From NCBI GenBank assembly GCA_902494945.1, contig CABUVF010000019.1, positions 1 through 19,741 on the forward strand: a stretch of 19,741 nucleotides of DNA, in the 5' to 3' direction. The notes beneath the pieces were generated by a model, which saw nothing but the letters and a program-made list of their open reading frames with translations, ran no database searches and was not told the origin of the DNA. This document shows positions 12,933 to 19,741 of this stretch, piece after piece. This DNA is from an uncultured Collinsella sp. (lineage in GTDB: Bacteria; Actinomycetota; Coriobacteriia; Coriobacteriales; Coriobacteriaceae). Positions within the stretch are counted from its first letter, which is position 1; each line of letters begins with the position of its first letter. Both the position numbers and the translations under genes were made by a program.

Positions 12933-15503
12933 CTAGAACGTCTGCTCGTAGTCGCTGTGTTTTTTGGCCGAACGCACCAGGAACTCCTGGTTGGTGTTGG
13001 TGCCCTTAAGACCCTTGATAAACGATGCGGCTGCGCGCTCGGTGTTGTTCATGCCGGCAAGAATGCGACGCAGACCAAAGACAAACGGACGCATCTGCTC
13101 GTCGACCAACAGGTCCTCGTTACGCGTACCGGAGGCAACGGGGTCGATAGCCGGGAAGATGCGGCGGTCGGCCAGGTCGCGGTCGAGCTTAAGCTCCATG
13201 TTGCCGGTGCCCTTGAACTCCTCAAAGATGACTTCGTCCATCTTGGAACCGGTGTCGATGAGGGCAGAGGCCAGGATGGTGAGCGAGCCACCGTTCTCGA
13301 TATTGCGGGCTGCACCCAGGAAGCGCTTGGGCGGATATAGGGCCGCCGAATCGACGCCGCCCGAAAGGATGCGGCCCGAGGCGGGCGCCGCCAAGTTGTA
13401 GGCGCGGGCAAGACGCGTGATGGAGTCGAGCACCACCACAACATCGCCGCCCAGCTCCACGATGCGCTTGGCGCGCTCGATGACGAGCTCTGCCACGCGG
13501 GTGTGGTTGTCGGCAGGCATATCGAAGGTCGACGCCACAACCTCGCCCTTGATGGAACGCTGCATATCGGTGACCTCTTCGGGGCGCTCGTCGACGAGCA
13601 GGCAGATGAGGTGCACCTCGGGGTTGTTAATCGAGATAGACTGGCAGATCTTCTTGAGGATCGTGGTCTTGCCGGCCTTGGGCGGGGACACGATCAGGCC
13701 GCGCTGGCCCTTGCCGATCGGTGACACGATGTCGATGGCGCGGCCGGTAATAGAGTCCTTGCCGTGCTCCATGCGCAGCGGCTCGTTGGGATAGACCGGG
13801 GTGAGGTCGCCGAACTTGGGACGGTTGCGAATCTGCTCGGGGTCCAGACCGTTGACGGTCGTGATTTTGGCGAGGCCGGCGCGCTTGTCGCCGCCGCGCG
13901 AAGGACGCAGCGAGCCCTCGATGACGTCGCCCGTGCGCAGGCGCGCGGAGCGGATGAGGTAGGCGGGCACGAAGGCGTCGTCGTTGGACTTCATGTAGCC
14001 ATGGGCGTGGATGATGCCGGAGCTGTCCGGGCGAATCTGCAGAATGCCCTTGATGTCGCGGAAGCCCTCGGCCTTCGCAGCGGTGCCGTAGATTTCCTCG
14101 ACGAGCTCGGCCTTCTTCTTGCCGGTCGTCTCGATCTCGAACTCCTTAGCCTTCTCGCGCAGCTCAGCGACCTTCATGGCCGCGAGTTCCTCGCGCGAAA
14201 GCGTGGGCTCGGTGGGAGCGGCATTACGCTCCTTGTTGCGCTGTTTGCGATCGCGTTGGCGGTTGCGACGGTCGTTGTTGCGGTCGTCCTTACGCTCGTT
14301 GCGCTCGTCGTTGCGCTTGTGCTGGCGACGGTTGGGACGAGTGCCGTCTTCGCCCTCAGCGGGGGCGGCACCATCGGTTGCGGCGGTGCCAACATTGGCC
14401 GCGGCGGCGTCATTGGCCTCGGCGCCAGAATCAACCTGCGCTTCGACATCCTGCTGCTCGGACGCCTTGGCCTTAACGGACTTCTTACGACCGCGCTTGG
14501 GCTTCTCGGACGCAGGCTGTTCGACGTCCTGGGCCTTGGCGACATCAGTCGACGCATCGGCGGTCGTCTCGGCGGAATCCTCGGACGCACCCTTCTTGGC
14601 AGCCTTAGCCTTGGACGTGCGCTTAGCAGCAGTGCGACGGCTGCGACCGGGACGGACGTCGGCGGGGTCGGCATCGGCAGAAACGGCCTCGGAAGTCGTG
14701 GCATCCTGGACGGGTGCATCGGCAGCAGTTGAGGACTTGGCAGTCGCCGCAGCATCCCGAGCGGCAGCGGCTGCGGCTGCGGCCTTCTCGGCCTCGACAA
14801 AGGCCTTGGGCTTGCGACCGCGACGGTGCGGGCGCAAAGCCGGATCGACAACGGGAACTTCGCTGGCCTCGACAGGCGCAGCGGGCTCAACAGGCGATGT
14901 GCCCTCCCCTGCCGCGGAACGGACCGAAGCCTCAGTGGGCTCGGGGGTTACCTGTTCAGCAACCTGCTCGGCCTTAGCAGCCGTGCGACGGCGTGTGCGC
15001 GGTGCCGGCTTCTCGGTCGGCTGGTCGGCGGCAAGAACCTCGGTGGCGGCAGGAGTCTCGAGTACAGACGGAGCTGCAAGCTCGGTCAGAGCCGCGGCCT
15101 CGCGCTCGGCAGCACGACGGCGGGCGCGCACCACCTGAGCCTCGCTAATCTGCGCCAACGCACGTGCCTGCGCGACCTCATCGGAAATCGGCGCCGAGGA
15201 GTCAGCTGCAACGGTGAGCTTGGCGCGCGTCGTGCGCGTGGTACGGCGCTTTGGCTTGGTGACCTCCTCGCCGTCAGCGGCAGGCTTGGCCGTGCGGCGC
15301 ATGCGCTTGGGCTTTGCCGGAGCAGCCTCCTCACCAGTTGCAGGCACGGCCTTCTCAGCCGCTACAGGCATAGGCGTCGAAGCAGCCTTAGGCGTCTCAG
15401 GAGCCGAGGCTTGCGCGGGCGCCGCGACCTGGTCCGACGCAACCGGTGCAGCGGGAGCGGCCTGCGTCGTCGTTATTTCGTTTTCTTGCTGTTGATCAGA
15501 CAC
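12933..15503 (-). CDS. rho: Transcription termination factor Rho with a 434-residue N-terminal extension
   Basis: Rho is a hexameric RNA-dependent ATPase that ends transcription. The 856 residues are twice the usual 420. The conserved core starts at about 435: Rho N-domain LSREELAAMKVAELREKAKE, the RNA-binding cold-shock-like domain (about 480-560), Walker A SPPKAGKTT at 606-614, LLVDERPEEVTDMQRSI, Walker B DVVVVLDSITRLARAYN, and the Q/R-loop regions up to the end. The first 434 residues are Ala/Glu/Pro-rich with basic clusters at about 64-70, 83-93, 169-177, 224-233 (RPHRRGRKPK), 284-304, 334-346 (KPKRGRKK) and an Arg/Asn-rich stretch at 389-427. The extension is probably disordered and binds nucleic acid, as known for actinobacterial Rho. 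The GTG at 15503 is the earliest possible start (in-frame TGA 9 nt upstream); the ribosome site is weak. Confidence 0.96.
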   Translation of the reverse strand: MSDQQQENEITTTQAAPAAPVASDQVAAPAQASAPETPKAASTPMPVAAEKAVPATGEEAAPAKPKRMRRTAKPAADGEEVTKPKRRTTRTTRAKLTVAADSSAPISDEVAQARALAQISEAQVVRARRRAAEREAAALTELAAPSVLETPAATEVLAADQPTEKPAPRTRRRTAAKAEQVAEQVTPEPTEASVRSAAGEGTSPVEPAAPVEASEVPVVDPALRPHRRGRKPKAFVEAEKAAAAAAAARDAAATAKSSTAADAPVQDATTSEAVSADADPADVRPGRSRRTAAKRTSKAKAAKKGASEDSAETTADASTDVAKAQDVEQPASEKPKRGRKKSVKAKASEQQDVEAQVDSGAEANDAAAANVGTAATDGAAPAEGEDGTRPNRRQHKRNDERNERKDDRNNDRRNRQRDRKQRNKERNAAPTEPTLSREELAAMKVAELREKAKEFEIETTGKKKAELVEEIYGTAAKAEGFRDIKGILQIRPDSSGIIHAHGYMKSNDDAFVPAYLIRSARLRTGDVIEGSLRPSRGGDKRAGLAKITTVNGLDPEQIRNRPKFGDLTPVYPNEPLRMEHGKDSITGRAIDIVSPIGKGQRGLIVSPPKAGKTTILKKICQSISINNPEVHLICLLVDERPEEVTDMQRSIKGEVVASTFDMPADNHTRVAELVIERAKRIVELGGDVVVVLDSITRLARAYNLAAPASGRILSGGVDSAALYPPKRFLGAARNIENGGSLTILASALIDTGSKMDEVIFEEFKGTGNMELKLDRDLADRRIFPAIDPVASGTRNEDLLVDEQMRPFVFGLRRILAGMNNTERAAASFIKGLKGTNTNQEFLVRSAKKHSDYEQTF

Positions 15504-15757
15504 AGTGTTTGCTCAACTTTCTTTTCAAGCCCTGTGATCACATGCTCCCTGCATAAACCTTCAGGGCGGCTAAACAGTCTAGTTCCATTCAAAACGACGG
15601 ACATCATTGATCTGTATCGAGATGATTGCGTCAACTACGCAGCGTTAGTGTAACACAACCGCCGCCACCTGCAACTTAGTCATTGGGAACGTTCTTAAAC
15701 GACTAGTCAAAAGGGACACTCTTTGTTTGCCACCCACAAATCCGACTGCCTCCGCCA
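15504..15757. other. Leader and upstream region of rho
   Basis: There is no gene here. From the promoter at 15647-15674 the rho leader is about 137 nt, without a strong ribosome site before the GTG. That would suit control at the level of the leader, as many rho genes are autoregulated. Beyond the promoter, 15709-15724 carries AAAGGGACACTCTTTG, a short AAAG/CTTT hairpin that faintly resembles the hairpin repeats at the right end of the window. Confidence 0.4.
15647..15674 (-). promoter_or_regulatory. Candidate rho promoter
   Basis: On the minus strand, TTGCAG (15669-15674) and TACACT (15647-15652) are 16 nt apart. A second option closer to the gene is TTGACG with ATCAAT at 17 nt. The first has the better -10 box. 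Confidence 0.5.
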
Positions 15758-15907
15758 AAACTATGGCGGTTTACTACGATGAATCGCTCAACCGCGACCA
15801 CTCCGAAACTTGTTGAACTAAAACCGCAGGTAGACGCCTTGCACTTTTTAGCAAAACGCCGGCGTGGTTAGAATTCCTCAATTCATCGTAGTAAACCGGC
15901 ATAGTTT
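15758..15907. repeat. 150-bp element with 27-bp terminal inverted repeats
   Basis: The left arm 15758-15784 (AAACTATGGCGG...GATGAAT) matches the reverse complement of the right arm 15881-15907 in 26 of 27 bases. The one mismatch is at the ninth base (G against C). The 96-nt interior has no reading frame. It sits between the rho promoter and the argS terminator. The shape fits a non-autonomous mobile repeat (MITE-like) or a large BIME-type repeat. No direct target duplication is obvious at the ends. The structure is certain; the class is an inference. Confidence 0.75.
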
Positions 15908-15950
15908 CGTATTTCCAGCAGTTCCAAATTCATCAATACGTCGGCGTTTG

Positions 15951-15985
15951 CGAAAAAAGCCCGACCTCCGTGGGAGATCGGGCTT
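15951..15985 (-). terminator. Terminator of argS
   Basis: On the minus strand a 12-bp stem with one U-G pair (15985-15974 with 15968-15957) closes a 5-nt loop, then TTTTTT and CG. It starts 46 nt after the argS stop. argS and rho are thus separate transcripts although they point the same way. Confidence 0.92.
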
Positions 15986-16031
15986 ATAGGCCTCAGTTAA
16001 ACCAAACCTACACGGTCAAATGACCCGCAGG

Positions 16032-17885
16032 TTACATCTGCTCGGGCGCGGAAACACCAACGAGGGTGAGCACCAGGGCGAGCGTCACGCGGACGGCATC
16101 GCAAGCGGCCAGACGGGCACGCGAAAGCTCGGGGTCGACGGGACGACCCTCGCTCGGCAGAACCTGGCAGGCAGCGTAGAAGCTGTGGAAGTCACCGGCG
16201 AGCTCCTCGGCAAAGTGCGTCAGACGGAACGGAGCGCGGTCGCGAGCGCAGCTGGCGATCAGGTCGGTAAGCTCGTTAAGCTTGCGCGAAAGGGCGAGCT
16301 CGGTCGGGTCGGTCAGCAGCGAGTAATCGACGTTCTCACCGATGGCCTTGGCGGCAACGGCCTTCATGCCCATCTCGTCGGCCTGCTCAGGCGTTACGTC
16401 AGCGGCACGGCGCAGGATGGAGCAGACGCGAGCGTGAGCGTACTGCACGTAATAGACCGGGTTGGAGTTGTCTCGCTTCTTAACGGCCTCAATGTCGAAG
16501 TCGACCATCTGGTTGGAGCTCTTGGAGATGAGCGTGTAGCGAGCGGCATCGGAGCCGACCTCGTCGACGAGCTCCTGCAGGGTCACCATGGTGCCCTTGC
16601 GCTTGGACATACGGACGGGCTTGCCGTTACGCAGCAGGTTGACGAGCTGGCCCAGTAGAACCTCGAACTTGCCGGGGTAACCCAGAGCGTCGCAGACGCA
16701 GCGGACGCGCTCGATGTAACCGTGGTGGTCGGCGCCCCAGATGTCGATGACGTGATCGACGCGCTGGAACTTATCCCAGTGATAGGCGACGTCGGAGGCG
16801 AAGTAGGTGTACTCGCCGTCGGACTTGATCAGGACGCGGTCCTTGTCGTCGCCCAGATCGGTGGAGCGGAACCACAGGGCGCCGTCCTTGGTGTAGAGGT
16901 AGCCCATCTTGTCGAGCTTCTCAAAAGCGCGGTCGACGGCGGAGGTGCCGGCGGTCTCGCCCTCGGTGTCCTTCACATACAGCGAGCGCTCGGAGTACCA
17001 ACGATCGAAGTCGCAGTTGACGGCATGGCAGAGGTCGCGCATGTTGTCGACCATCTTCACATAGCCGCGCTCACGGAAGCTCTCCATACGCTCCTGCGGA
17101 TCGGCGTCGACCCACTTGTCGCCGTCGGTGCGCCAGAACTCGGCGGCCTCGTCGATGATGTAGTCGCCGCCGTAGGAGTCCTTGCCCAGAGTCTCGGCAA
17201 AGTTGTCCTGATACGGATGGGTCTCGGGATGCTCGTCGTTCTCGTCGGCAACAAAGGCGTCACGGTCGGCGATCAGCAGCTTGTGAGCCTCGTCGATATC
17301 AACGCCCTGCTTGGCGATGATGTCGGCAAGCTGCATATAGCGCGTGCTGATGGAGTTGCCGAAGGTGTTCATCTGAGAGCCGTGGTCATTGATGTAGAAC
17401 TCACGCTGGATGTCGTAACCGGCGTGGTCCATGACGCGGCAAAGGGAATCGCCCAGCGCGGCCCAGCGGCCGTGGCCGATGTGCATGGGGCCGACGGGGT
17501 TGGCGGAAACGAACTCGACCTGGGTCTTCAGGCCACCACCGACGTTGGACTTAGCGAAGTCCATGCCCTTCTCGCGAGCCTCGCCAAAGATGGCATTCTT
17601 GACGGCAACGGAGAGGTAGAAGTTGATGAAACCGGGGCCTGCGATCTCAACCTTCTCGATCGCGGGATCCTCGGGCATATGGGCAACGATGGCCTCGGCG
17701 ATCTTGCGCGGGGCGCAGTGGGCCAGCTTGGCGGACTTCAGGGCCATGGTAGAGGTCCACTCGCCATGAGAAGTGTCAGCCGGTCGCTCGATAGCGCAAT
17801 CGTCAAGTTCAAATGCGGAAAGGTCGCCGGCCTCCTGGGCCGCAGCAAGCGCAGCGCGTACCAGCTCTTCAATCTTCTCGGGCAT
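16032..17885 (-). CDS. argS: Arginyl-tRNA synthetase
   Basis: ArgRS charges tRNA-Arg, a class I synthetase acting in the cytoplasm. The 617 residues contain the N-terminal additional domain (about 1-110, with the family segment GPGFINFYLS at 83-92), the HIGH motif in NPVGPMHIGHGRW (HIGH at 135-138), the tRNA-binding and catalytic fold with WGADHHGYIERV, and a KMSKS-type loop RMSKRKG at 425-431. The C-terminal anticodon-binding domain contains NPVYYVQYAHARVCSI and ends in a hydrophobic VTLALVLTLVGV segment that is normal for the family. The ATG at 17885 follows an ideal AAGGAGG; the longer frame to 18014 is rejected. It is single-gene and divergent from the CarD-like gene. Confidence 0.97.
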   Translation of the reverse strand: MPEKIEELVRAALAAAQEAGDLSAFELDDCAIERPADTSHGEWTSTMALKSAKLAHCAPRKIAEAIVAHMPEDPAIEKVEIAGPGFINFYLSVAVKNAIFGEAREKGMDFAKSNVGGGLKTQVEFVSANPVGPMHIGHGRWAALGDSLCRVMDHAGYDIQREFYINDHGSQMNTFGNSISTRYMQLADIIAKQGVDIDEAHKLLIADRDAFVADENDEHPETHPYQDNFAETLGKDSYGGDYIIDEAAEFWRTDGDKWVDADPQERMESFRERGYVKMVDNMRDLCHAVNCDFDRWYSERSLYVKDTEGETAGTSAVDRAFEKLDKMGYLYTKDGALWFRSTDLGDDKDRVLIKSDGEYTYFASDVAYHWDKFQRVDHVIDIWGADHHGYIERVRCVCDALGYPGKFEVLLGQLVNLLRNGKPVRMSKRKGTMVTLQELVDEVGSDAARYTLISKSSNQMVDFDIEAVKKRDNSNPVYYVQYAHARVCSILRRAADVTPEQADEMGMKAVAAKAIGENVDYSLLTDPTELALSRKLNELTDLIASCARDRAPFRLTHFAEELAGDFHSFYAACQVLPSEGRPVDPELSRARLAACDAVRVTLALVLTLVGVSAPEQM

Positions 17886-18227
17886 AGATCCTCCTTGTGT
17901 TAAAGCCCCCGAGCTCTTGGTCACTCGTAGGGCAAAAGCCAGAGTTTGTAGCACTCTATCACAAGCGACGGACACTGTCGCAGGGTAAAGCCAATCGAAA
18001 TTGCATATGCACAAAATTGACTACAGCTTGTATGGACTCACTCAAAGATGCCGGTCTGCCTGCAGATTATGCACGCGTTGAAAATGCATAAAGGTGTGGA
18101 TGAGCTGTGTCTTTTATCGAATACTCTTACCTATCAGAGTTGTGTGCTTTTCCTGCATAAAGTGAGGATTTGCGCACGTCAGCGTGTTATTCTAGACATA
18201 CGTAAATTCGTATAAGTTGGAGGTAGC
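17886..18227. other. Divergent argS/carD-like intergenic region with TGCATA motifs
   Basis: No gene is seen. The interval carries both control regions. It holds four copies of TGCATA/TATGCA: a palindrome TGCATATGCA (18002-18011), an inverted pair TTATGCA (18067-18073) and TGCATAA (18085-18091), and a further TGCATAA (18154-18160). On the argS side, GCGAC and GTCGC form a small inverted repeat near 17965-17985. No clear argS promoter pair was found. Confidence 0.4.
18170..18198 (+). promoter_or_regulatory. Candidate promoter of the CarD-like gene
   Basis: TTGCGC (18170-18175) and TAGACA (18193-18198) are 17 nt apart. Directly after, ATACG (18198-18202) and CGTAT (18209-18213) form a perfect 5-bp inverted repeat around the expected transcription start, a possible operator. 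Confidence 0.45.
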
Positions 18228-18713
18228 ATGTTCTCAATCGGTCAACACGTCATTCATCCGGGTCAGGGAGTCTGCACCGTCGTCGGTTTTAGGGACGACA
18301 CGCCGCAGCCCATGTTGTTGCTCGAGGCCAAGCAGGGGCATGCGCAGACGATCCTTATGTACCCCGTGGCGCAGGCCGACCGTCTGCATGCCGCCATCTC
18401 TCAGCAAGATGCCGAGCATCTGCTGAGCCACTATGACGAGCTGGAGTGCGACACCTTTACCGAGCGCAACAGCTCGCTTGAGGAGACACACTTTAAGCAG
18501 CAGCTCAAACTGGGCGCGCCCGAGACGGTCCGCGTGGCAAAGACCATGATGCACCGCATTCGCCAGGCCGAGGAAGCTGATAAAAAGCCCAGCTCCTACT
18601 ACATGCGCGTACTCAAGGAGGCCAAGCGCCGCTCCATCGAGGAGTTCGCCGTGGCCTTGGGCGTCACCGAGGAGGCCGCCGAAGCCCGCCTAGCCCAAGC
18701 CGCCCTCAACTAA
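18228..18713 (+). CDS. CarD/CdnL-family transcription regulator
   Basis: CarD-type proteins bind the RNA polymerase beta subunit and the upstream edge of the promoter bubble and stabilise open complexes. The protein has 161 residues, like CarD/CdnL. The N-terminal RNAP-interacting Tudor-like domain opens with FSIGQHVIHPGQGVCTVVGF (2-21), the hallmark of the family. The C-terminal half from about 90 is helical (ETVRVAKTMMHRIRQAEE, SSYYMRVLKEAKRRSIEEFAVALGVTEEAAEARL), the DNA-contacting part. The start at 18228 has GGAGG 5-6 nt upstream. It is divergent from argS and ends in a hairpin repeat that serves as terminator. It could be a local paralogue and not the essential housekeeping copy; the window cannot show that. 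Confidence 0.88.
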   Translation: MFSIGQHVIHPGQGVCTVVGFRDDTPQPMLLLEAKQGHAQTILMYPVAQADRLHAAISQQDAEHLLSHYDELECDTFTERNSSLEETHFKQQLKLGAPETVRVAKTMMHRIRQAEEADKKPSSYYMRVLKEAKRRSIEEFAVALGVTEEAAEARLAQAALN

Positions 18714-18725
18714 CCCATCCGCGCC

Positions 18726-18769
18726 AAAAACCACCACAAAGGGGACAGGCACCTTTGTGGTGGTTTTTT
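18726..18769 (+). repeat. Hairpin repeat copy 1 (GGGGACAGGCACC core), terminator of the CarD-like gene
   Basis: A perfect 17-bp stem (18726-18742 with 18752-18768) closes a 9-nt loop GGACAGGCA and ends in a T-run. The 42 nt from 18727 to 18768 are identical to copy 2 at 19435-19476. It lies 13 nt after the stop and works as an intrinsic terminator. The conserved loop and left-arm core (AAAGGGGACAGGCACCTTT) resemble REP-like repeats seen in many genomes, so it is more than an ordinary terminator. Confidence 0.88.
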
Positions 18770-18830
18770 CGTTCTAGTCGTTCTAGTAGTATTCATTCTT
18801 AGCGATACCTGCGAGCACAAGGAGTCTTTT

Positions 18831-19430
18831 ATGGCAGAGCCACTTTCCGCCGGAATCACCCGCGACCGTGCGTTCGAATTGCTCAACGAGCACAATAAGG
18901 ACCCGTTCCACATCACCCACGGCGAAACGGTCGAGGGCACCATGCGCTACTTTGCGCGCGAGTTCGACCCCGAGAACGAGGAGTTTTGGGGCATCGTCGG
19001 TCTGCTGCACGACCTAGATTGGGAGGAGCATGAGGACGACCCCATGAACCACACCATCTATGCGGCCGAGATCCTTGAAGGCGAGGGCGCCTCTCCCGAT
19101 CTCATTCGCGCCATTCAGACGCACACGTCGGACTTCAACACCTCGCTGCCCAAGCCCGAGCTGCAGATGGAAAAGATCCTGTTTGCCTGCGACGAGCTCA
19201 CCGGCTTGATCGGTGCTGCCGTCATCATGCGTCCGAGTAAGAGCGTCATGGACTTTACGACCAAGTCGCTCAAGAAGAAGTTCAAGGACAAACGCTTTGC
19301 CGCCGGCTGCTCGCGCGACGTGATTACGCAGGGTGCCGAGATGCTGGGCTGGGAGCTCCCCGAGCTCTTCGACCGTACCATCGCGGCCATGCAGTCCTTC
19401 GCCCCCGACCGCGACACCTTTCAGGCTTAA
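18831..19430 (+). CDS. HD-domain protein, probable metal-dependent phosphohydrolase
   Basis: The protein has 199 residues of the HD superfamily, whose members hydrolyse phosphate esters using a bound divalent metal. The metal ligands can be read as His30 (HITHGETV), His60-Asp61 (GLLHDLDWEEHE), with His74 or His98 (IQTHTSDF) and Asp121 (FACDELTGLI). The order H...HD...H...D is complete. It belongs to the short single-domain type often annotated as hydrolase or HDIG protein; the substrate is unknown. The start at 18831 has AAGGAG 6 nt upstream. Upstream lies a tandem pair of the 9-mer CGTTCTAGT (18770-18787), just after the first hairpin repeat. It is flanked on both sides by identical hairpin repeats and converges with proA. 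Confidence 0.87.
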   Translation: MAEPLSAGITRDRAFELLNEHNKDPFHITHGETVEGTMRYFAREFDPENEEFWGIVGLLHDLDWEEHEDDPMNHTIYAAEILEGEGASPDLIRAIQTHTSDFNTSLPKPELQMEKILFACDELTGLIGAAVIMRPSKSVMDFTTKSLKKKFKDKRFAAGCSRDVITQGAEMLGWELPELFDRTIAAMQSFAPDRDTFQA

Positions 19431-19434
19431 TTCC

Positions 19435-19476
19435 AAAACCACCACAAAGGGGACAGGCACCTTTGTGGTGGTTTTT
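19435..19476. repeat. Hairpin repeat copy 2, terminator between the HD gene and proA
   Basis: This is the same 42 nt as copy 1: a 16-bp stem (19435-19450 with 19460-19475), loop GGACAGGCA, then TTGTTT. It starts 5 nt after the HD-gene stop and 13 nt before the proA stop. It can therefore act on both convergent genes, with the better T-run on the plus strand. Confidence 0.88.
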
Positions 19477-19489
19477 GTTTACGAGGGGT

Positions 19490-19741
19490 TTAGGGGCGGA
19501 CCTGGCCGGTGCCGCGGAGCTTGTATTTGTAGGTGGTGAGGGCCTCGGCGGCAAAGGGGCCACGGGCGTGGAGCTTTTGGGTCGAGATGCCGATCTCGGC
19601 GCCCAGGCCAAACTCGCCGCCGTCGGTGAAGCGCGTGCTGGCGTTGGAGTACACGGCCGAGGCATCGACCGCATCGAGGAAGCGCTCGCAAGCATCCGTG
19701 TCCTCGGCAACGATGGCCTCGGAGTGCATCGTGCCGTAGCG
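19490..19741 (-). CDS. proA: Gamma-glutamyl phosphate reductase ProA, C-terminal part
   Basis: ProA reduces gamma-glutamyl phosphate to glutamate semialdehyde in proline synthesis. Only the last 83 residues are in the window, and the frame is open at the right edge. The end is unmistakable: HSEAIVAEDTDACERFLDAVDASAVYSNASTRFTDGGEFGLGAEIGISTQKLHARGP, then ALTTYKYKLRGTGQVRP before the TAG at 19490. The internal ATG at 19729 is not a start. Any proB partner would lie beyond the window. Confidence 0.96.
   Translation of the reverse strand, partial: RYGTMHSEAIVAEDTDACERFLDAVDASAVYSNASTRFTDGGEFGLGAEIGISTQKLHARGPFAAEALTTYKYKLRGTGQVRP

Noticed and set aside
13764..15138. Long plus-strand frames opposite rho
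   Set aside because: They are antisense to the low-complexity rho extension and core; Ala/Ser/Arg repeats reflect the GC-rich complement.
16722..17903. 393-codon open frame on the plus strand
   Set aside because: It is antisense to argS, with no ribosome site and shadow-type composition.

Overview
The window is a high-GC chromosomal segment whose gene content and style point to a gut Coriobacteriia member, most likely Collinsella or a close relative. The assignment rests on a SufS/SufU pair, a Rho factor with a very long Ala/Lys/Arg-rich N-terminal extension, a CarD-type regulator, the GGGtGRT protein pair and strong GC-rich codon use. It is an inference from protein families, not from a marker gene.

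Layout. At the left edge sits the 3' part of sufS overlapping sufU (Fe-S assembly; any sufBCD partners would lie outside). A 0.66 kb gene-free stretch follows, then a minus-strand Y1/RAYT-type transposase relative whose expected catalytic tyrosine is replaced by serine. Next is a two-gene unit made of a second IscU-like scaffold and a GGGtGRT-family protein. An orphan NadB/fumarate-reductase-type flavoprotein follows. Then comes a dinD gene that reads as a pseudogene, with a stop in place of a conserved Trp codon and a 1-nt frameshift. Minus-strand tRNA-His and tRNA-Lys share one promoter and one terminator. A PLP aminotransferase and a ROK-family fructokinase-like gene follow on the plus strand and meet a strong bidirectional terminator.

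The middle and right carry a minus-strand block: argS, rho, a 466-residue membrane-anchored protein of unknown function, and a VanZ-like membrane protein. argS and rho have separate signals, with a 150-bp inverted-repeat element between them. Divergent from argS are a CarD-like regulator and an HD-domain protein on the plus strand. Each of these ends in an identical 42-nt hairpin repeat with a GGGGACAGGCACC core, which acts as its terminator and looks REP-like. The window closes inside the 3' end of proA (minus strand).

Most genes are housekeeping: Fe-S assembly, translation, transcription termination, amino-acid metabolism. The least understood parts are the scaffold/GGGtGRT pair, the 466-residue protein beside vanZ, the Rho extension, the degenerate mobile or SOS genes, and the two families of dispersed-looking repeats. 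All coordinates, motifs and residue numbers were read by eye. No database search or folding program was run.
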